Positions 33,801 to 39,969 of a DNA stretch of 64,000 bases are shown here, in pieces (within the stretch, counting starts at the first letter, position 1; each line of letters starts with the position of its first letter). The DNA comes from Saturnia japonica (taxonomy: Eukaryota > Arthropoda > Insecta > Lepidoptera > Saturniidae), in the NCBI GenBank assembly GCA_033032175.1, contig CM065324.1:2604001-2668000 (forward strand), in the 5' to 3' direction. Below the pieces are notes generated by a model that had not been told where the DNA came from, did no database searches, and saw nothing but the letters and a program-made list of their open reading frames with translations. Made by a program: the position numbers and the translations under genes.

Positions 33801-35195
33801 TGACGATATGACTTAGACAACTTACCGATCAACTATTCATTTATGTTAATGATTTTAAATTGTTAATTTTATACTAGTTAATGTAAGTTAAAAATTAATG
33901 GTGTGTTTGTCTAATTTCTAATGATCACCCACGATAAGCATATAACCGGGAGCTGAAATAGCACTATTCATGCGTATACCCGATCGACGGTATTCTGTAG
34001 TCAATGCGAACGAAGTTGCGGGCACAGCTAGTATACAGATATAATCTGTAATCTGTACCCGAGTGGATCGCGGCCACCATACATGGTGTTAAAACTCACT
34101 GTTTTGGTTTGTCGTGTTTCGGGTTCAGCCAGTTTAAATCGAGGAGCCAAGGGGTTTGTGGGCCGGTATGATAGCGACGACCGGCGACCGGACTATCGAT
34201 CTCTCTCGGTGGTCGCCACTGTGTTTACCATCATGCAGGGTGCCGTAATTTTCTGAAACACTTTTAAAAATAAATATCTATATCCTATATAAATACAATG
34301 ATTGAAGCTTGTATATCACGCAAAACACCTACTGGGCAGATTTTGATTTAAATAAATTGTTTTACACCTAATAAACTTGGTCCTTACCAAAAGAAAAAGC
34401 TATCACGATATCTTCTTTAAATAAATACTTTTAAGTTTTAAGAAACTAAGATTTTTAGATGCATGACGCATTCTTGTGATAAATAAATATTAAAAATAAT
34501 TATATACATTGTTAACTTTTAAGTGGCTATTGTTAAGGCCTCTTAGAGACCTGTTCTCTGTAGAAAATTAAAACAGTTCACCTCATTATGAGTTACTTTT
34601 AAAGCAATAAAGTAATTAAAAAAATCTTTTTACAGAGTGCAGCAATCTCAACCATTAAAAAAAATGTGATTAAAACAAAATCACGACTAAAAAAATGTTT
34701 TTTTTTTTTGTATTTTTGCTTTTTTGATTCCCAGTCTTCGTACTTAAATATTATATAGCCTATGTCACTCCCACAATTAAGACGAATGTAAGGACACCTC
34801 GTATGCTAAAATCCATCAAGCCGTTTAGGATACAAAACGTGCCAAAGAAATAGATATACATAAGGTACATAAGTACGCTCGAAAAACATAACTCCTTGGT
34901 CGGGTAAAAAGCATAATTTAATTAACACCTTTTTAAATAATTCCAGTTGAAGTTCCACGGCAAGAACGAGGACTTGGAGAAGTTCTACGAAACGGCCATA
35001 CCCAGATCTTCTCTGCCGCCCGATTACGGTGGAACGCTACCTGACACGCAAACCCTACACAAAAGGTGTATGCAACAGTTGGAATCATTAGAGCCTTACT
35101 TCAGAGCCGAGGAGGAGCAGAGAATCGCGGCATTACCTGACAAGAAACGAGACAAGGCCATGGAGAGGGCTTTCAAGAACCTAGATATAGATTAG
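6545..35195 (+). CDS. CRAL-TRIO lipid-binding protein (alpha-tocopherol-transfer-protein-like)
   Basis: Five exons (6545-6837, 15347-15471, 22885-22981, 33326-33467, 34947-35195) have matching phases and give a 906-nt coding sequence of 301 residues, the usual length of insect CRAL-TRIO proteins. Residues 1 to about 90 form the helical CRAL-TRIO N-terminal domain (LTDKQLLLFYNACYGEIEKS). Residues of about 100-265 form the lipid-binding fold: EGYDIIYHRLYDTEPSKY, GYIFLFDMRGVRLGHITRVS, VQEAMPVRMRAIHVLNTEP, RPFMDKKFFNMLKFHG, LPPDYGG. Family members are cytosolic carriers of hydrophobic ligands such as tocopherols, retinoids or carotenoids; the ligand here is unknown. The start is the first in-frame ATG; the open frame upstream has only a TTG. 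All splice sites are GT-AG. A 3.7-kb non-LTR element lies in intron 3. Confidence 0.9.
6838..8390. other. CRAL-TRIO intron 1, AT-rich first part
   Basis: No gene or clear element. It includes short TA-rich microsatellite-like stretches near 7580. From about 7960 the base composition changes toward the repeat at 8395. Confidence 0.4.
8395..8560 (+). repeat. Interspersed repeat family A copy
   Basis: It shares GGCTGAGTGCCTTAAG and GGTGAAGCTGTAAAAGCCG with the window start. The preceding 8150-8390 (TTCCTCCCAGGAGG near 8300) recurs in reverse near 18255, so the repeat unit is probably longer. Confidence 0.6.
8838..9245 (+). repeat. Repeat family R copy (head and tail)
   Basis: The head TGCCCGCGGCTGCCCTCGTG is followed by GTGGACTACAGAATGCCGTC. 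The tail at 9095-9245 has CTAATTCTTTTTCCTAAAAT and the TACTCCTTATAACATCAGCC word that recurs at 62270-62310 and, in reverse, at 59600 and 61070. Probably the 3' part of a non-LTR retrotransposon or a SINE; class uncertain. Confidence 0.55.
9246..10304. other. Intron sequence, nothing recognised
   Basis: AT-rich intron 1 sequence of the CRAL-TRIO gene with no supported feature. Confidence 0.4.
10305..10680 (+). repeat. SINE-like repeat family B copy
   Basis: It opens AGGTGGCAAACAAGC, has TACTCTATGGACG, and GCGCGTTGCCGACCTTGGAT, matching 21108-21350. The second half contains two similar blocks ending in CCAC...GGGCTGCCCCAAGTGGAG, like the duplicated block at 50353-50662. Confidence 0.65.
10690..11590. 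other. Intron sequence, nothing recognised
   Basis: Still intron 1. A small GC-richer piece at 10730-10800 and a piece at 11400-11480 look like old repeat fragments, but I cannot place them. Confidence 0.35.
11597..12215. other. GC-rich block of unknown origin in intron 1
   Basis: About 600 bp clearly richer in G and C than its surroundings, with open frames on both strands (132 aa plus, 70 and 63 aa minus) that match no family I recognise. The composition and sharp edges suggest a 5' fragment of a retroelement. It is not annotated as coding. Confidence 0.35.
12466..12755 (-). repeat. tRNA-derived SINE, family C
   Basis: A reverse copy sharing with 815-1115 the GTGCTTGGCGACA region, the GGTAGCTA-CAAG segment and the CTTC-CGATGTTTTC stretch. 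The B box is degenerate here (GGTCCGAATCAC read on the minus strand). Confidence 0.6.
13068..13560 (+). repeat. Two adjacent degenerate CCCG-type repeat heads
   Basis: TACTAGCTTTTTCCCGGCAT (13068) and TTACTAGTCACCCACCTCGG (13264) both resemble the head shared by repeat families R and S. The second copy runs to a GACAAACATACGTACATA tail near 13530-13560. Strongly decayed. Confidence 0.4.
14088..14218 (-). repeat. Repeat family R, head portion, reverse
   Basis: It ends AGCGAAGCCGCGGGCACAGC and then TAGTTAT, the reverse of the family head. It also carries TTAATGTACTACATAATT, found as well at 59740 and 61190 and, in reverse, near 9010. Confidence 0.55.
14220..15340. other. Intron 1 distal part, nothing recognised
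   Basis: AT-rich sequence with a short (TA)n at 14765-14780 and no supported gene, up to the acceptor of CRAL-TRIO exon 2. Confidence 0.4.
15347..15471 (+). CDS. CRAL-TRIO gene exon 2
   Basis: Acceptor TTTTATAG, donor GTAAGT. It encodes LPGKSCEGYDIIYHRLYDTE and then PSKYCLESGVKLLFMTV, the beginning of the lipid-binding domain; one nt is left over. Confidence 0.9.
15741..15978 (+). mobile_element. 5' fragment of a second mariner element
   Basis: It begins TTAGGTCGGCGAAAAATG, a mariner-type end. An ATG at 15913 starts MSESNEEIR, then a stop, then ILKYYYKKGKNV, which resembles the N-terminus of mariner transposases. The match stops at about 15978, where a family B repeat begins. The fragment is dead: a stop at codon 10 and no catalytic domain. 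Confidence 0.6.
15985..16165 (+). repeat. Family B repeat fragment abutting the mariner fragment
   Basis: It contains CATCACTAGCGCGTTGCCGA followed by CCTTTGAACCC and a later ATGGTGAAGCTATTCCACCA, matching the middle and end of 21108-21350. Confidence 0.55.
16170..18040. other. Intron 2 sequence; one solo terminal-repeat word
   Basis: No gene found. A GAAGTGAAACTTC palindrome-like word at 17412-17424 matches both ends of the element at 41288-42155. 16680-16880 looks like an old repeat ending ATAGCTAGTTGG. An ORF at 16182 has no recognisable homology and no splice context. Confidence 0.35.
18045..18390 (-). repeat. Rearranged copy of repeat family A, reverse
   Basis: At 18190-18250 the reverse of the family A core is present (GCGGCTTTTACAGCTTCGCC). 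Around it are a GGATCAGCCAG word and CTCCTGGGAGGAAGGAG, both of which recur near other family A copies (58990, 8300). Confidence 0.5.
18391..19052. other. Intron 2 sequence, nothing recognised
   Basis: AT-rich, no supported feature. Confidence 0.35.
19328..20620 (+). mobile_element. Mariner transposon, full length but decayed
   Basis: 1293 bp, the usual mariner size. The terminal inverted repeats of about 30 bp read ATAGGTCTTTACATATGAAA on the left and, reversed, TTAGGTCTTTACCTATGAAA on the right, both continuing TTGCCGTT. TA target duplications lie at 19326-19327 and 20621-20622. It carries one transposase reading frame with stops. The host target is the tail of a family S repeat in CRAL-TRIO intron 2. 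Confidence 0.85.
19524..20543 (+). pseudogene. Mariner transposase pseudogene
   Basis: A single frame of 339 codons from ATG 19524 to TAA 20541-20543, close to the 345 or so residues of active mariner transposases. It is interrupted by three in-frame stops at codons 11, 175 and 305, with no frameshift seen. Recognisable parts are an N-terminal helix-turn-helix region (NAAQAARNINDVYG, WFARFRSGNFDLKNEPRGRP), a first catalytic Asp in VTCDEKWILFDN, a second in LLHDNARPHSAQ, and a third in the YSPDLAHTDYYF box (family YSPDLAPTDYHF). A cut-and-paste transposase when intact; not functional here. Confidence 0.85.
20640..21105. other. Intron 2 sequence, nothing recognised
   Basis: No supported feature between the mariner/S repeat and the family B repeat. 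Confidence 0.35.
21108..21350 (+). repeat. SINE-like repeat family B, best-preserved copy
   Basis: It contains AGGTGGCAAACAAGCATGCC, CTGATGGTAAGCGGCTACTG, TAGCCTATGGACGCTTG, CTAGCGCTTTGTCGACC and TATTCCACCAGTCGGGCAAC. This is the common lepidopteran GGCAAACnAGC...GGTAAGCG repeat type. Other copies: 5440, 10305, 15985, 35640, 50260 and 58720. Confidence 0.65.
21355..22305. other. Intron 2 sequence, nothing recognised
   Basis: AT-rich sequence with a T-rich run at 22175-22190 and no supported feature. Confidence 0.35.
22308..22360 (+). repeat. Short fragment of repeat family A
   Basis: GCCTCCAAGCCCGGTGAAGC followed by TGTAAAGCC matches the family core; the rest of the unit is missing. Confidence 0.5.
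22885..22981 (+). CDS. CRAL-TRIO gene exon 3
   Basis: Acceptor TTGTTACAG, donor GTAAGT. It encodes ACLNKRGPQPGYIFLFDMRG and then VRLGHITRVSL, the conserved core strand (FDMxGVxLGH) of the lipid-binding fold. Confidence 0.92.
22982..23980. other. Intron 3 proximal part
   Basis: No gene. A reverse CCCG-type repeat head (GTGAAACCGTAGGGCACAAC, then TAGTAT) lies at about 23925-23955. Confidence 0.4.
23995..25006. repeat. Long diverged inverted repeat around a family S copy
   Basis: The left arm, about 23995-24155, and the right arm, about 24913-25006 read in reverse, share GCGACCGTC or ACGACCGTC, GACGTTG, GGGGACGA, ACGT-AC, CAGTACACT and AAGTA-ACAGTAT in the same order. The left arm has an extra piece of about 50 bp. 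Between the arms is a family S repeat. The arms could be two opposed copies of one repeat or the ends of a fold-back element. Confidence 0.55.
24290..24602 (+). repeat. Repeat family S, uninterrupted copy
   Basis: The head is ACTAGCTGGTACCCGCGACT; the tail is GATTGAGTAACAAACATCC...TTTCACATTTATTATATTAG and then TAGGAT. It is the reference for the mariner-split copy at 19053-20632. Confidence 0.7.
25010..26500. other. Intron 3 sequence, nothing recognised
   Basis: AT-rich. 26230-26460 is somewhat richer in GC and may be repeat-derived. No gene supported. Confidence 0.35.
26544..29375 (-). CDS. Non-LTR ORF2: endonuclease / reverse transcriptase
   Basis: An open frame of 943 codons from GTG 29375; the frame is open back to 29429 without any ATG, and the next methionine is at about residue 93, inside the endonuclease. 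The endonuclease occupies about residues 6-230 (LVTETHLHSS with the metal-binding Glu, VIAGDFNLP, GKSDHFV). The reverse transcriptase lies at about 430-700, with GPDDIPSVVLKK, YLDYEKAFDRV, GVPQGSVLGPLLF and the active-site box FADD at 670-673. The C-terminal region contains LGLTTLEHRRQRGR. It makes first-strand cDNA at a nicked target. Translation probably needs a -1 frameshift from ORF1 or reinitiation at a non-AUG codon. Uninterrupted. Confidence 0.88.
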   Translation of the reverse strand: MVSELLLFYTNLASLTAKFDLFLLEVNSYKPAFILVTETHLHSSIPNSIINIPGYILYRLDRDSKKCGGVAIYVANIINGSTIISKVNSTYQNNMVEALWLDIQYRELTLLMACVYRPPSGSLSELDEILFNTIGKAASENTVVIAGDFNLPMIKWPLYKTHGYGSLCENFVSMYSNSNLNQLITQITRKRNQEESLLDLILCNDDSLICDIEYHPPIGKSDHFVITATMQVISTSTKTNENRNTIQYDYFKADYDKLSLYFANNLNIVEESVDDVWFTFKNQFLYAVDNFIPKKKIYNKHCTNKPWINKDIVKLTKLKKVLWNNYRIDQNEHSYKEYRKVNNKIISLSRNRRTTFESTIIDSGPKVFYSYIRKQLNSKICIPNVIKNVSNELVMKPELIAEAFADQFKLNFVNEPDGPMPNINVPRVINAIQDLSITGDLVRKKLSSFSDTTASGPDDIPSVVLKKCSGALSDEIAKMMNKSLKDGIVPADWKTANVVPIYKKGNKLLPVNYRPISLTSVLCKTMEMMIACHIREFLIHEKITLDEQHGFIPKRSVTTNLLNCLNEWTRNHSNGQPTDIIYLDYEKAFDRVPLKRLIHKLEHLGIRGSILAWICDFLSGRTFRVRIGEVMSDPRSVLSGVPQGSVLGPLLFILFLSDLKSTLQLPFSLFADDTKFFANPRSNWRAIQNDLNAIFKWTHDWLLTLNVNKCSVLHIGSNNPCQIYYLGGEQLTAVETQRDLGVTVSKDLKWGTHVLGVVKKTNSILYIIRKAFKFLTAKTFIKLYKTYIVPLLEHAYIIWDPYFKKDIKLIENVQRRATKMVYAMRNLPYEQRLINLGLTTLEHRRQRGRLIETYKILTNYYDVPSLKDMFKSNENKHLRGHPLKLWEFPAKRNPMKQFLPNRVVTAWNKLPEKVVMAPTITSFKSRLDKEDISKLFDTHASAN
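29384..30100 (-). CDS. Non-LTR ORF1: PHD-finger RNA-binding protein
   Basis: 238 residues from ATG 30100. Eight cysteines at positions 4, 7, 21, 24, 29, 32, 54 and 57 form a PHD-like zinc finger. A leucine-rich coiled coil follows at about 60-90 (ELRKLVTELQHQVQEL). Then comes an L1 ORF1-type RRM-like region (NVIMYGLSES, VSTFRLGKP, RPLKVVLANKHGAI) and a basic C-terminus. By family knowledge it is the RNA-chaperone partner of ORF2 in the retrotransposition particle. ORF1 ends at TAA 29386-29384, preceded by a slippery A AAA AAC. Confidence 0.8.
   Translation of the reverse strand: MAQCFKCDVQIQDDKNSKITCKGCRRAVCVKCSGLTATELRVFGLQNPKLSYLCDECEEGLRQVPELRKLVTELQHQVQELSKQRSNAINLDMVINEIEDRNNRSRNVIMYGLSESSSTSSVDRKQHDKLSVTNTLTPLLIQEPEIVSTFRLGKPSSNNGKPRPLKVVLANKHGAINVLKNKSKLPKTISAQSDMTPYQRDQLKTLRDELAERVEKGDKDLTIKYINKVPRIVSITKN
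29387..29393 (-). promoter_or_regulatory. Candidate -1 ribosomal frameshift site A_AAA_AAC
   Basis: In the ORF1 frame the last codons are ACA AAA AAC TAA. This places a canonical X_XXY_YYZ slippery heptamer directly before the stop, and a -1 slip enters the ORF2 frame (CTA AAC AGT...). I did not find a strong downstream stem-loop by eye. Confidence 0.55.
30570..30724. mobile_element. Fold-back MITE with arms of about 44 bp
   Basis: The left arm AAACAAAGAATGAAGTTTAA continues GAAGTCCGGGAAAAACTC. The reverse of the right end reads AAACAAAGAAAGAAGTTTAA and GAAGTCCGGGGAAAAACTC. The arms are nearly identical with about 65 bp between them. The flanks do not show a clear target duplication. Confidence 0.65.
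30725..31540. other. Intron 3 sequence, nothing recognised
   Basis: AT-rich with a GC-richer piece at 30925-31010 of unknown origin. Confidence 0.35.
31545..31800 (+). repeat. Decayed CCCGC-type repeat
   Basis: The head CAACCGCCCGCGACTTCGTT and then CACGTTAATC resembles the S/R family head. The tail near 31740-31800 is not recognisable. Confidence 0.4.
31850..32045 (+). pseudogene. Relic of a jockey-superfamily ORF2 C-terminus
   Basis: In one frame, with several stops, it reads CIEKGETASHVL, then YLGTSRTLPKIFDSFR and FMEKLGWHD. This resembles the C-terminal Cys/His and tail region seen in some non-LTR polyproteins of Lepidoptera. Only about 60 codons remain. Confidence 0.45.
32046..33300. 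other. Intron 3 distal part
   Basis: No gene. 32235-32345 (GATCTCTCGGTGGTCACC) resembles 34185-34210, an old dispersed repeat. The rest is AT-rich. Confidence 0.35.
33326..33467 (+). CDS. CRAL-TRIO gene exon 4
   Basis: Acceptor GTTTTCAG, donor GTAAAC. It encodes SIRKFFTYVQEAMPVRMRAI, HVLNTEPVVDKLMLLIRPF and MDKKFFNM, among the most conserved parts of the family. It ends in phase 0. Confidence 0.92.
33945..34032 (-). repeat. Repeat family R head, reverse
   Basis: It ends CGAAGTTGCGGGCACAGCTA and is preceded by GATCGACGGTATTCTGTAGT, as in 59880 and 61360. Intron 4 of the CRAL-TRIO gene. Confidence 0.5.
34065..34230 (+). repeat. Old repeat related to family A flank
   Basis: It has GGATCGCGGCCACCATACAT, a GGGTTCAGCCAG word and CTCTCTCGGTGGTCGCC, all of which have counterparts at 32300, 18340 or 58935. 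Confidence 0.35.
34947..35195 (+). CDS. CRAL-TRIO gene last exon
   Basis: The acceptor is AATTCCAG; the exon starts in phase 0 with TTG (Leu, not a start) and ends at TAG 35193-35195. It encodes FHGKNEDLEKFYETAIPR, LPPDYGG (the end of the lipid-binding domain) and a charged C-terminal helix. Confidence 0.92.
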   Translation: MKFHGKNEDLEKFYETAIPRSSLPPDYGGTLPDTQTLHKRCMQQLESLEPYFRAEEEQRIAALPDKKRDKAMERAFKNLDID

Positions 35196-35254
35196 TCGAA
35201 TATTTACGTTTGAAAATTATTTTAGTCGCAATTGTGAATTATATGTATTAAGTA

Positions 35255-35585
35255 CACTAACATAGATTTAGTATACTATACTGCAGATCGGCGATAGATA
35301 CAAAAAAAGCGAGGCCAAAAACGGAACATTATAATGTGCGTATTATTTTGTTGATTTTCTTCGATATACGAGTTACATCCAGTTATAGTACACGTAAGTA
35401 ACCACGATCAAACACGATTCACCTTTTACGTAGGCCGATGATAGCACATACGAAAAATGTCTCGTATACCTATCTCGTTCTAACACAAGCATATGCTATG
35501 CTCTTTTTTTATTGCTAATCTATACAAATTAATCAAAATTGTAGTGATAGCAACATAAACATTAAAGTTTTTATTTAAGCCAAAA
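35255..35585 (+). repeat. Direct repeat, proximal copy (3' UTR of CRAL-TRIO gene)
   Basis: This stretch and 38315-38680 share ATAGATTTAGTAT, CCA-AAACGGAA, TAATGTGCGTATTA, GTTGATTTTCTT, AGTTACATCC and TATCTCGTTCTAACA in the same order and orientation. It starts 60 bp after the stop codon and probably forms most of the 3' UTR. An ATTAAA poly(A)-signal variant lies at 35561-35566. Confidence 0.55.
35561..35566 (+). terminator. Possible poly(A) signal of the CRAL-TRIO gene
   Basis: ATTAAA, a common variant, 366 bp after the stop codon. No canonical AATAAA was seen between the stop and this point. Low certainty. Confidence 0.3.
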
Positions 35586-35639
35586 AAAATGTTGGCTATG
35601 ACAAGTGGAAATTACCGATATTCTAGAGACGATCGCGGC

Positions 35640-35705
35640 CTTGTGTTGTGTTTGGTGAAGGTGTGCTGTGAAGTTGGGTTCAAAGACGGCAACGCGCTAG
35701 TAGTT
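35640..35705 (-). repeat. Family B repeat fragment, reverse
   Basis: GGGTTCAAAGACGGCAACGC and then GCTAGTAG is the reverse of the family B centre. Confidence 0.4.
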
Positions 35706-35997
35706 CGATGATGAGTGATCATTCATAATCGTAGTACCACTAGTAATTACTAATGCTGGGTTACTAATTTGACAAAATTAGTAATTATTACGTCCGAACG
35801 ACCCTTTTTTAGCTAATTGTTAAATGTGTTCTTGTAAAGAACTTTGTTTACGAATGCGCGATCTTTTTTTAGCTTTCCACTCTTCGTTTTTAATCGCCCA
35901 CCTCTGGATAATACATCAAAGGCTCAATTACGAATTATGAATTATCACTCATCATCGAAATATTTCGATTATATAAATCATTCGTAATCGCCCACCT
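35706..35997. mobile_element. Possible hAT-like fold-back element
   Basis: The left arm 35706-35736 (CGATGATGAGTGATCATTCA) matches the reverse of 35926-35957 (CGATGATGAGTGATAATTCA), each continuing TAATCGTA or TAATTCGTA. The right edge, reversed, reads TAGAGGTGGGCGATTACG, resembling hAT-type ends. A second copy of AATCGCCCACCTCT is at 35891-35904. The left end and target duplication were not found. Confidence 0.4.
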
Positions 35998-35999
35998 CT

Positions 36000-36930
36000 A
36001 GTATGTAATAATCAGTGCATTCGACGAGTATCGTTATGTACCAGTGTCATTAGTTTGAACAGTAAAACACTATTATAGACGCTGTAAAACACAAAATCGT
36101 TTGAACGCTTGATGGCCCGCTCACTGCATCGCTATAGAGGCTGCATGCGCGGAGAACTTTGTACAAAAAAAAAACTGGATGCGTGTAAGTACATAAGTAT
36201 ATACATGTTTACAAGTTATACTTCTTACAATAGTCACACTTGATGTTTGTAACGCATAACAGCGAGTGTGACTATCTTCACTACAATAAAGCAATAGGTA
36301 TTAGCAACCAACTTTATAGTGTAGACTAACTACTCTTTGTTACAATGTGCTTTGCCTCGCAAAATGCTTAACTTCAGCGGCAGCTCATGATACATTCCCT
36401 CTTTAGCTAATATGTATAAAAATATTTCTATATTAATAGGCAGCATTCGTTTGAGTGACGTACGCTAGGGATCACAAATTAGATTTTTTGGAGTCCTTTT
36501 AAACAATTTAAATGACTCTCGCGGTCTGCTGAGAGTTATTTTTTCTTAACATGGCAACTAGTCCTCTTTATTGAAGACCATTACTGCCATTATCGAGTGA
36601 TTAATTATAGTGTCCTATGATGATTTTTATTCTAACAAAATGGCGGCTCTCTTGTTAGAAATTTCCAGTACACTTTACTAGTGCACAATATCCGAGCTTT
36701 ATTATAGAAATGCCACCGTAAAACCACTACAAAGCCTGCCAAAAATTCCAGAGTAAATAAATGTTGTTGAGAATTTTTACAATATTGTAAATTTTTTTTA
36801 AACGTGGTACATTTTCGACATAAATATGAATTTATTGTTTGTCCTTTTAAGGTCCGCACAAAAAAGGTTTGCGGTCTGCCATTTGGTGACCCCGAATGTA
36901 GGTTATATTTGTTTATTACCGTGCTATATT
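36000..36930. other. Intergenic, nothing recognised except one repeat motif
   Basis: 36625-36690 carries TCTAACAAAATGGCGGCTCT, related to 4060-4090. No gene supported. Confidence 0.35.
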
Positions 36931-36934
36931 ACTA

Positions 36935-37010
36935 TGTCAAGTCCGGTGAAGTTGTAAAAGCCGTCAGAGGATCCAGGGCCCCTAAGGCTAACAGTATAGT
37001 CTGTCAGGAA
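36935..37010 (+). repeat. Repeat family A copy with A-rich end
   Basis: GTCCGGTGAAGTTGTAAAAG then CCGTCAGAGGATCCAGGGCC then CCTAAGGCTAACAGTATAGT, ending GTCAGG plus a run of A. Confidence 0.65.
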
Positions 37011-37142
37011 AAAAAAATACTATGTAGTCTTTACACTTAATTGTTAATATTCAACTTTCGAGTGAGTCCATATCCTTATTTTATCGCAACTTTGTGCATG
37101 AAAAACTCCTACAAAATGTTTTATAATAATAAAGCCATTAAT

Positions 37143-37390
37143 TAGCCCAGTGGTCGTAATCGCGAGGTCCTGGGTACTTTGTCCAGGTTGAACAAAGTGT
37201 TATTGGGTTTTTCTATGAAATTTTCAGTAGCAGCTCGGACTTTGGCTTTGAGTCCGATTAATGGCAATAGGCTCGCCCCCTATTACATGGGACCTAAAGT
37301 ATACCCGGAGAACTGTGGGTGTGGTACACCTTTGCCTATCCTTTCGGGGAATAGAGGCGTGATGGTATGTTTTTGTTACCGATTCTTAAG
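37143..37390 (+). repeat. Possible tRNA-derived SINE, family D
   Basis: TTAGCCCAGTGGTCGTAATC resembles a tRNA A box region. GAGGTCCTGGGTACTTTGTC sits where a B box would be but is degenerate. A body follows (ATGGCAATAGGCTCGCCCCC, GTACACCTTTGCCTATCC). Only one copy was seen in the window. Confidence 0.4.
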
Positions 37391-37444
37391 AACCCTACAA
37401 GTAATCCGTCTTTCTCGTAAAAACTCACGACTGCTGAAATTTCA

Positions 37445-38310
37445 GACGAAATGAAATCCTAAAAAGTCAAATATTATTTTGACCCTAAGTGTAATATATA
37501 TGTGGTATATATAAATTGCTAAAATCGTTTCCTCGCAAAATGAAATTAGTATTTAAAACAAATATTTATCGTTGTTCAAGATTTAAACATTTATAAAACT
37601 GTTGTCAGTAGTTAATATTATTGTCTTCACTCTCTCAAAAATAATACAAATAAAAATAGTCTGAATATATATTTCTGTGATGACGTTTTCTCTACAATTA
37701 TATTTATAAACGAAAATAGAGATGTTGGGTTTTTTAGGGAAAAATTACCTCGTTAGATGAATTTGAAAAAAATCATATAAAAGTTTATACCCCTTTTGGT
37801 CTATGGTTACTATATCATAGTTATTTGAGGATATTATATTGGACATCAGCTATATATTGTTATCGATAACTTTTGTAAAATAATGAAAATATTTAATATA
37901 AAACATTATCTAAATGCAATGCAAAGTTTCATCGAAATCGTTGGAGCCGTTTCCGAGAAACCAATTACATATGTATATATATGTACAATACAAGAATTGC
38001 TCACTTAATGTAATAAGATACGTATAATTCCCATACATATTTGTAAAAAAATATGTATAATATAAGTACCTACGTAAAAAGTTAGTCGAGGTGACAAAAG
38101 CTTTTTGCTTTTCCATAAATAATTGACATGAAGATATAATTTTTTTTTTTGTTACTTTTATGTTACAGAGCTTTTATGACAATGTTATTCGATCTAAATT
38201 TTAGATTTTACCTATTGTTAATATGTATAGATGTATAATAAAATACAATTATATGTTACCTTTGCACGCGCTTGTAGTAAAAGTTTTTTGAACAGTAGTA
38301 GTAGGTATAT
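37445..38310. other. Intergenic, nothing recognised
   Basis: Very AT-rich; no supported feature. Confidence 0.35.
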
Positions 38311-38314
38311 TATA

Positions 38315-38680
38315 ATCGTAGATTTAGTATCGTATAGATCGCCAATAGGTTGAATGAGACAAGACCAGAAACGGAATACACTAATGTGCGTATTACTATG
38401 TTGATTTTCTTTGTTACAAGTTACATCCTCTTACACTTGAAATCCTCAGATTTTGTAAATAATTTTGTATTGTTCACGATTTACATATGCCGCAGCACGC
38501 ACGAAAAATTATATTATATATATATCCCTATCTCGTTCTAACATAAGCATTATTCTTTCTCTTTGAAGATGTCGAACTATATAATAAATAATAATAGTAT
38601 AATTTACTCAAAACGCGTCTAGAGTAGTTTTAATTCAAGATTTTAAAAAGTTAAAGCTATAACAACATTCTCTTTATTTG
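38315..38680 (+). repeat. Direct repeat, distal copy
   Basis: This is the counterpart of 35255-35585, 3 kb downstream in the same orientation. No CRAL-TRIO coding relic is visible just upstream of it. Confidence 0.5.
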
Positions 38681-38684
38681 GCGC

Positions 38685-39335
38685 GGCATGACAGTTTATA
38701 AATTTTAAGTGAAAATAAAGATCATTTACAGCATTGCAATTAAATTATGAATTTATACATTTAGGACCATGAATAATATAATTAGCACAATTAAAATATC
38801 TATACATTTCGGACCATGCGCTTCCGTAAGTGCATTTGTAACCAATTATTACACAGTCATTAGTCTTTATCACCGAAAACCTGTTCATTCCATTTCATTT
38901 TATAAAGTATAAAACATAATATTAGGTGGGGGTAACATGTACTTAATAGCTTAATCTGTAAATGTTATTTAATGGTATGGATATATGTAATTAAGATAGT
39001 TTTTGGAACTTAATTGTATTTTTAAAGAAACAGTCGATAGGTATTCGTTTTTACAATAATTAAAAATAAGAATTATCGCCTATGTATTGCAGTTTATATT
39101 TTTGATTAGTACAACTGTAGTTATAATTTTACAAAAGATAACTACATAGTTTCAGGTAAAAAAAATTAATTCCATATAATATAATCTTGTGATAATTTTA
39201 TATTTTGTTTGTTGGTTCATAGAACCGTGAATTGTGATTTTAGCTTACAGAATATATATATTTATGTCAAAAACTTTGTTTTATTATTATTACCACTTTC
39301 TATTGGAAATATATACCTACGTAAAAAAAGACATT
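38685..39335. other. Intergenic, nothing recognised
   Basis: AT-rich; no supported feature. Confidence 0.3.
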
Positions 39336-39339
39336 ATGA

Positions 39340-39968
39340 GAAATCGAAAGGGACTCATCTTCGATTTGTCGACGACATCCTAGTCATGGCTGAGACCATG
39401 GAGGACCTTAGTGCAATGCTTGACGAACTTGAGCCTACGAACGAGTTGGCCTTAAAATGAATATGGACAAGACGAAGAACGGAGACTTCACTTGAAGTTC
39501 TTGATGAATATGTGTACCCGGGACATGCTGTCCAGTTAGGTAAGTCAAACTTCAAAAAAGTCGATTGTCGAATAGAATTCAACTAGGCTGGGCAGCGTTC
39601 ATGAAGTTACGTAAAATTTTGTTGTCTAAGATACCGCAGTGTGTTGCCAGAGATGACCTGCGGCACTGAAACGTGGTTACTAACTATGGGCCTCATAAGT
39701 AAACTCAAGGTCACTCAAAGAACAATGAAAACTATGCCCGGAGCTTCTTTGCGTGATCAAATCAGAAATAAGGAGATCCGCATAAGAACTAAAGTTAGTT
39801 AGTTAAACTTAAGTGGCAATGAACGAGACGCATTGCTCGTACTGCTCATAGGACAGATGGCCGATGGGGCTGAAGAGTTCTTGAGTTACCACGAACTGGA
39901 AGACGCAGCGTGGGGAGACTTACCACAAGGTGGAACCGACGACCTGTTAAAAGCTGCACACTGGCTGG
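39340..39968 (+). pseudogene. RTE-like retrotransposon reverse transcriptase relic
   Basis: Broken frames encode RFVDDILVMAETMEDLSAML (the RT box with VDD in place of ADD), MDKTK, EYVYPGHAVQLGK, CGTETWLLTMGLISKLKVTQ and RTMKTMPGASLRDQIRNKEI. This is the pattern of the C-terminal half of RTE/BovB-type ORF2 proteins. Stops and frameshifts are frequent and the 5' part is missing. Confidence 0.7.
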
Positions 39969-39969
39969 T

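Noticed and set aside
38100..38320. Second CRAL-TRIO coding exon upstream of the distal 3' UTR-like repeat
   Set aside because: No CRAL-TRIO-like codons seen in any frame.
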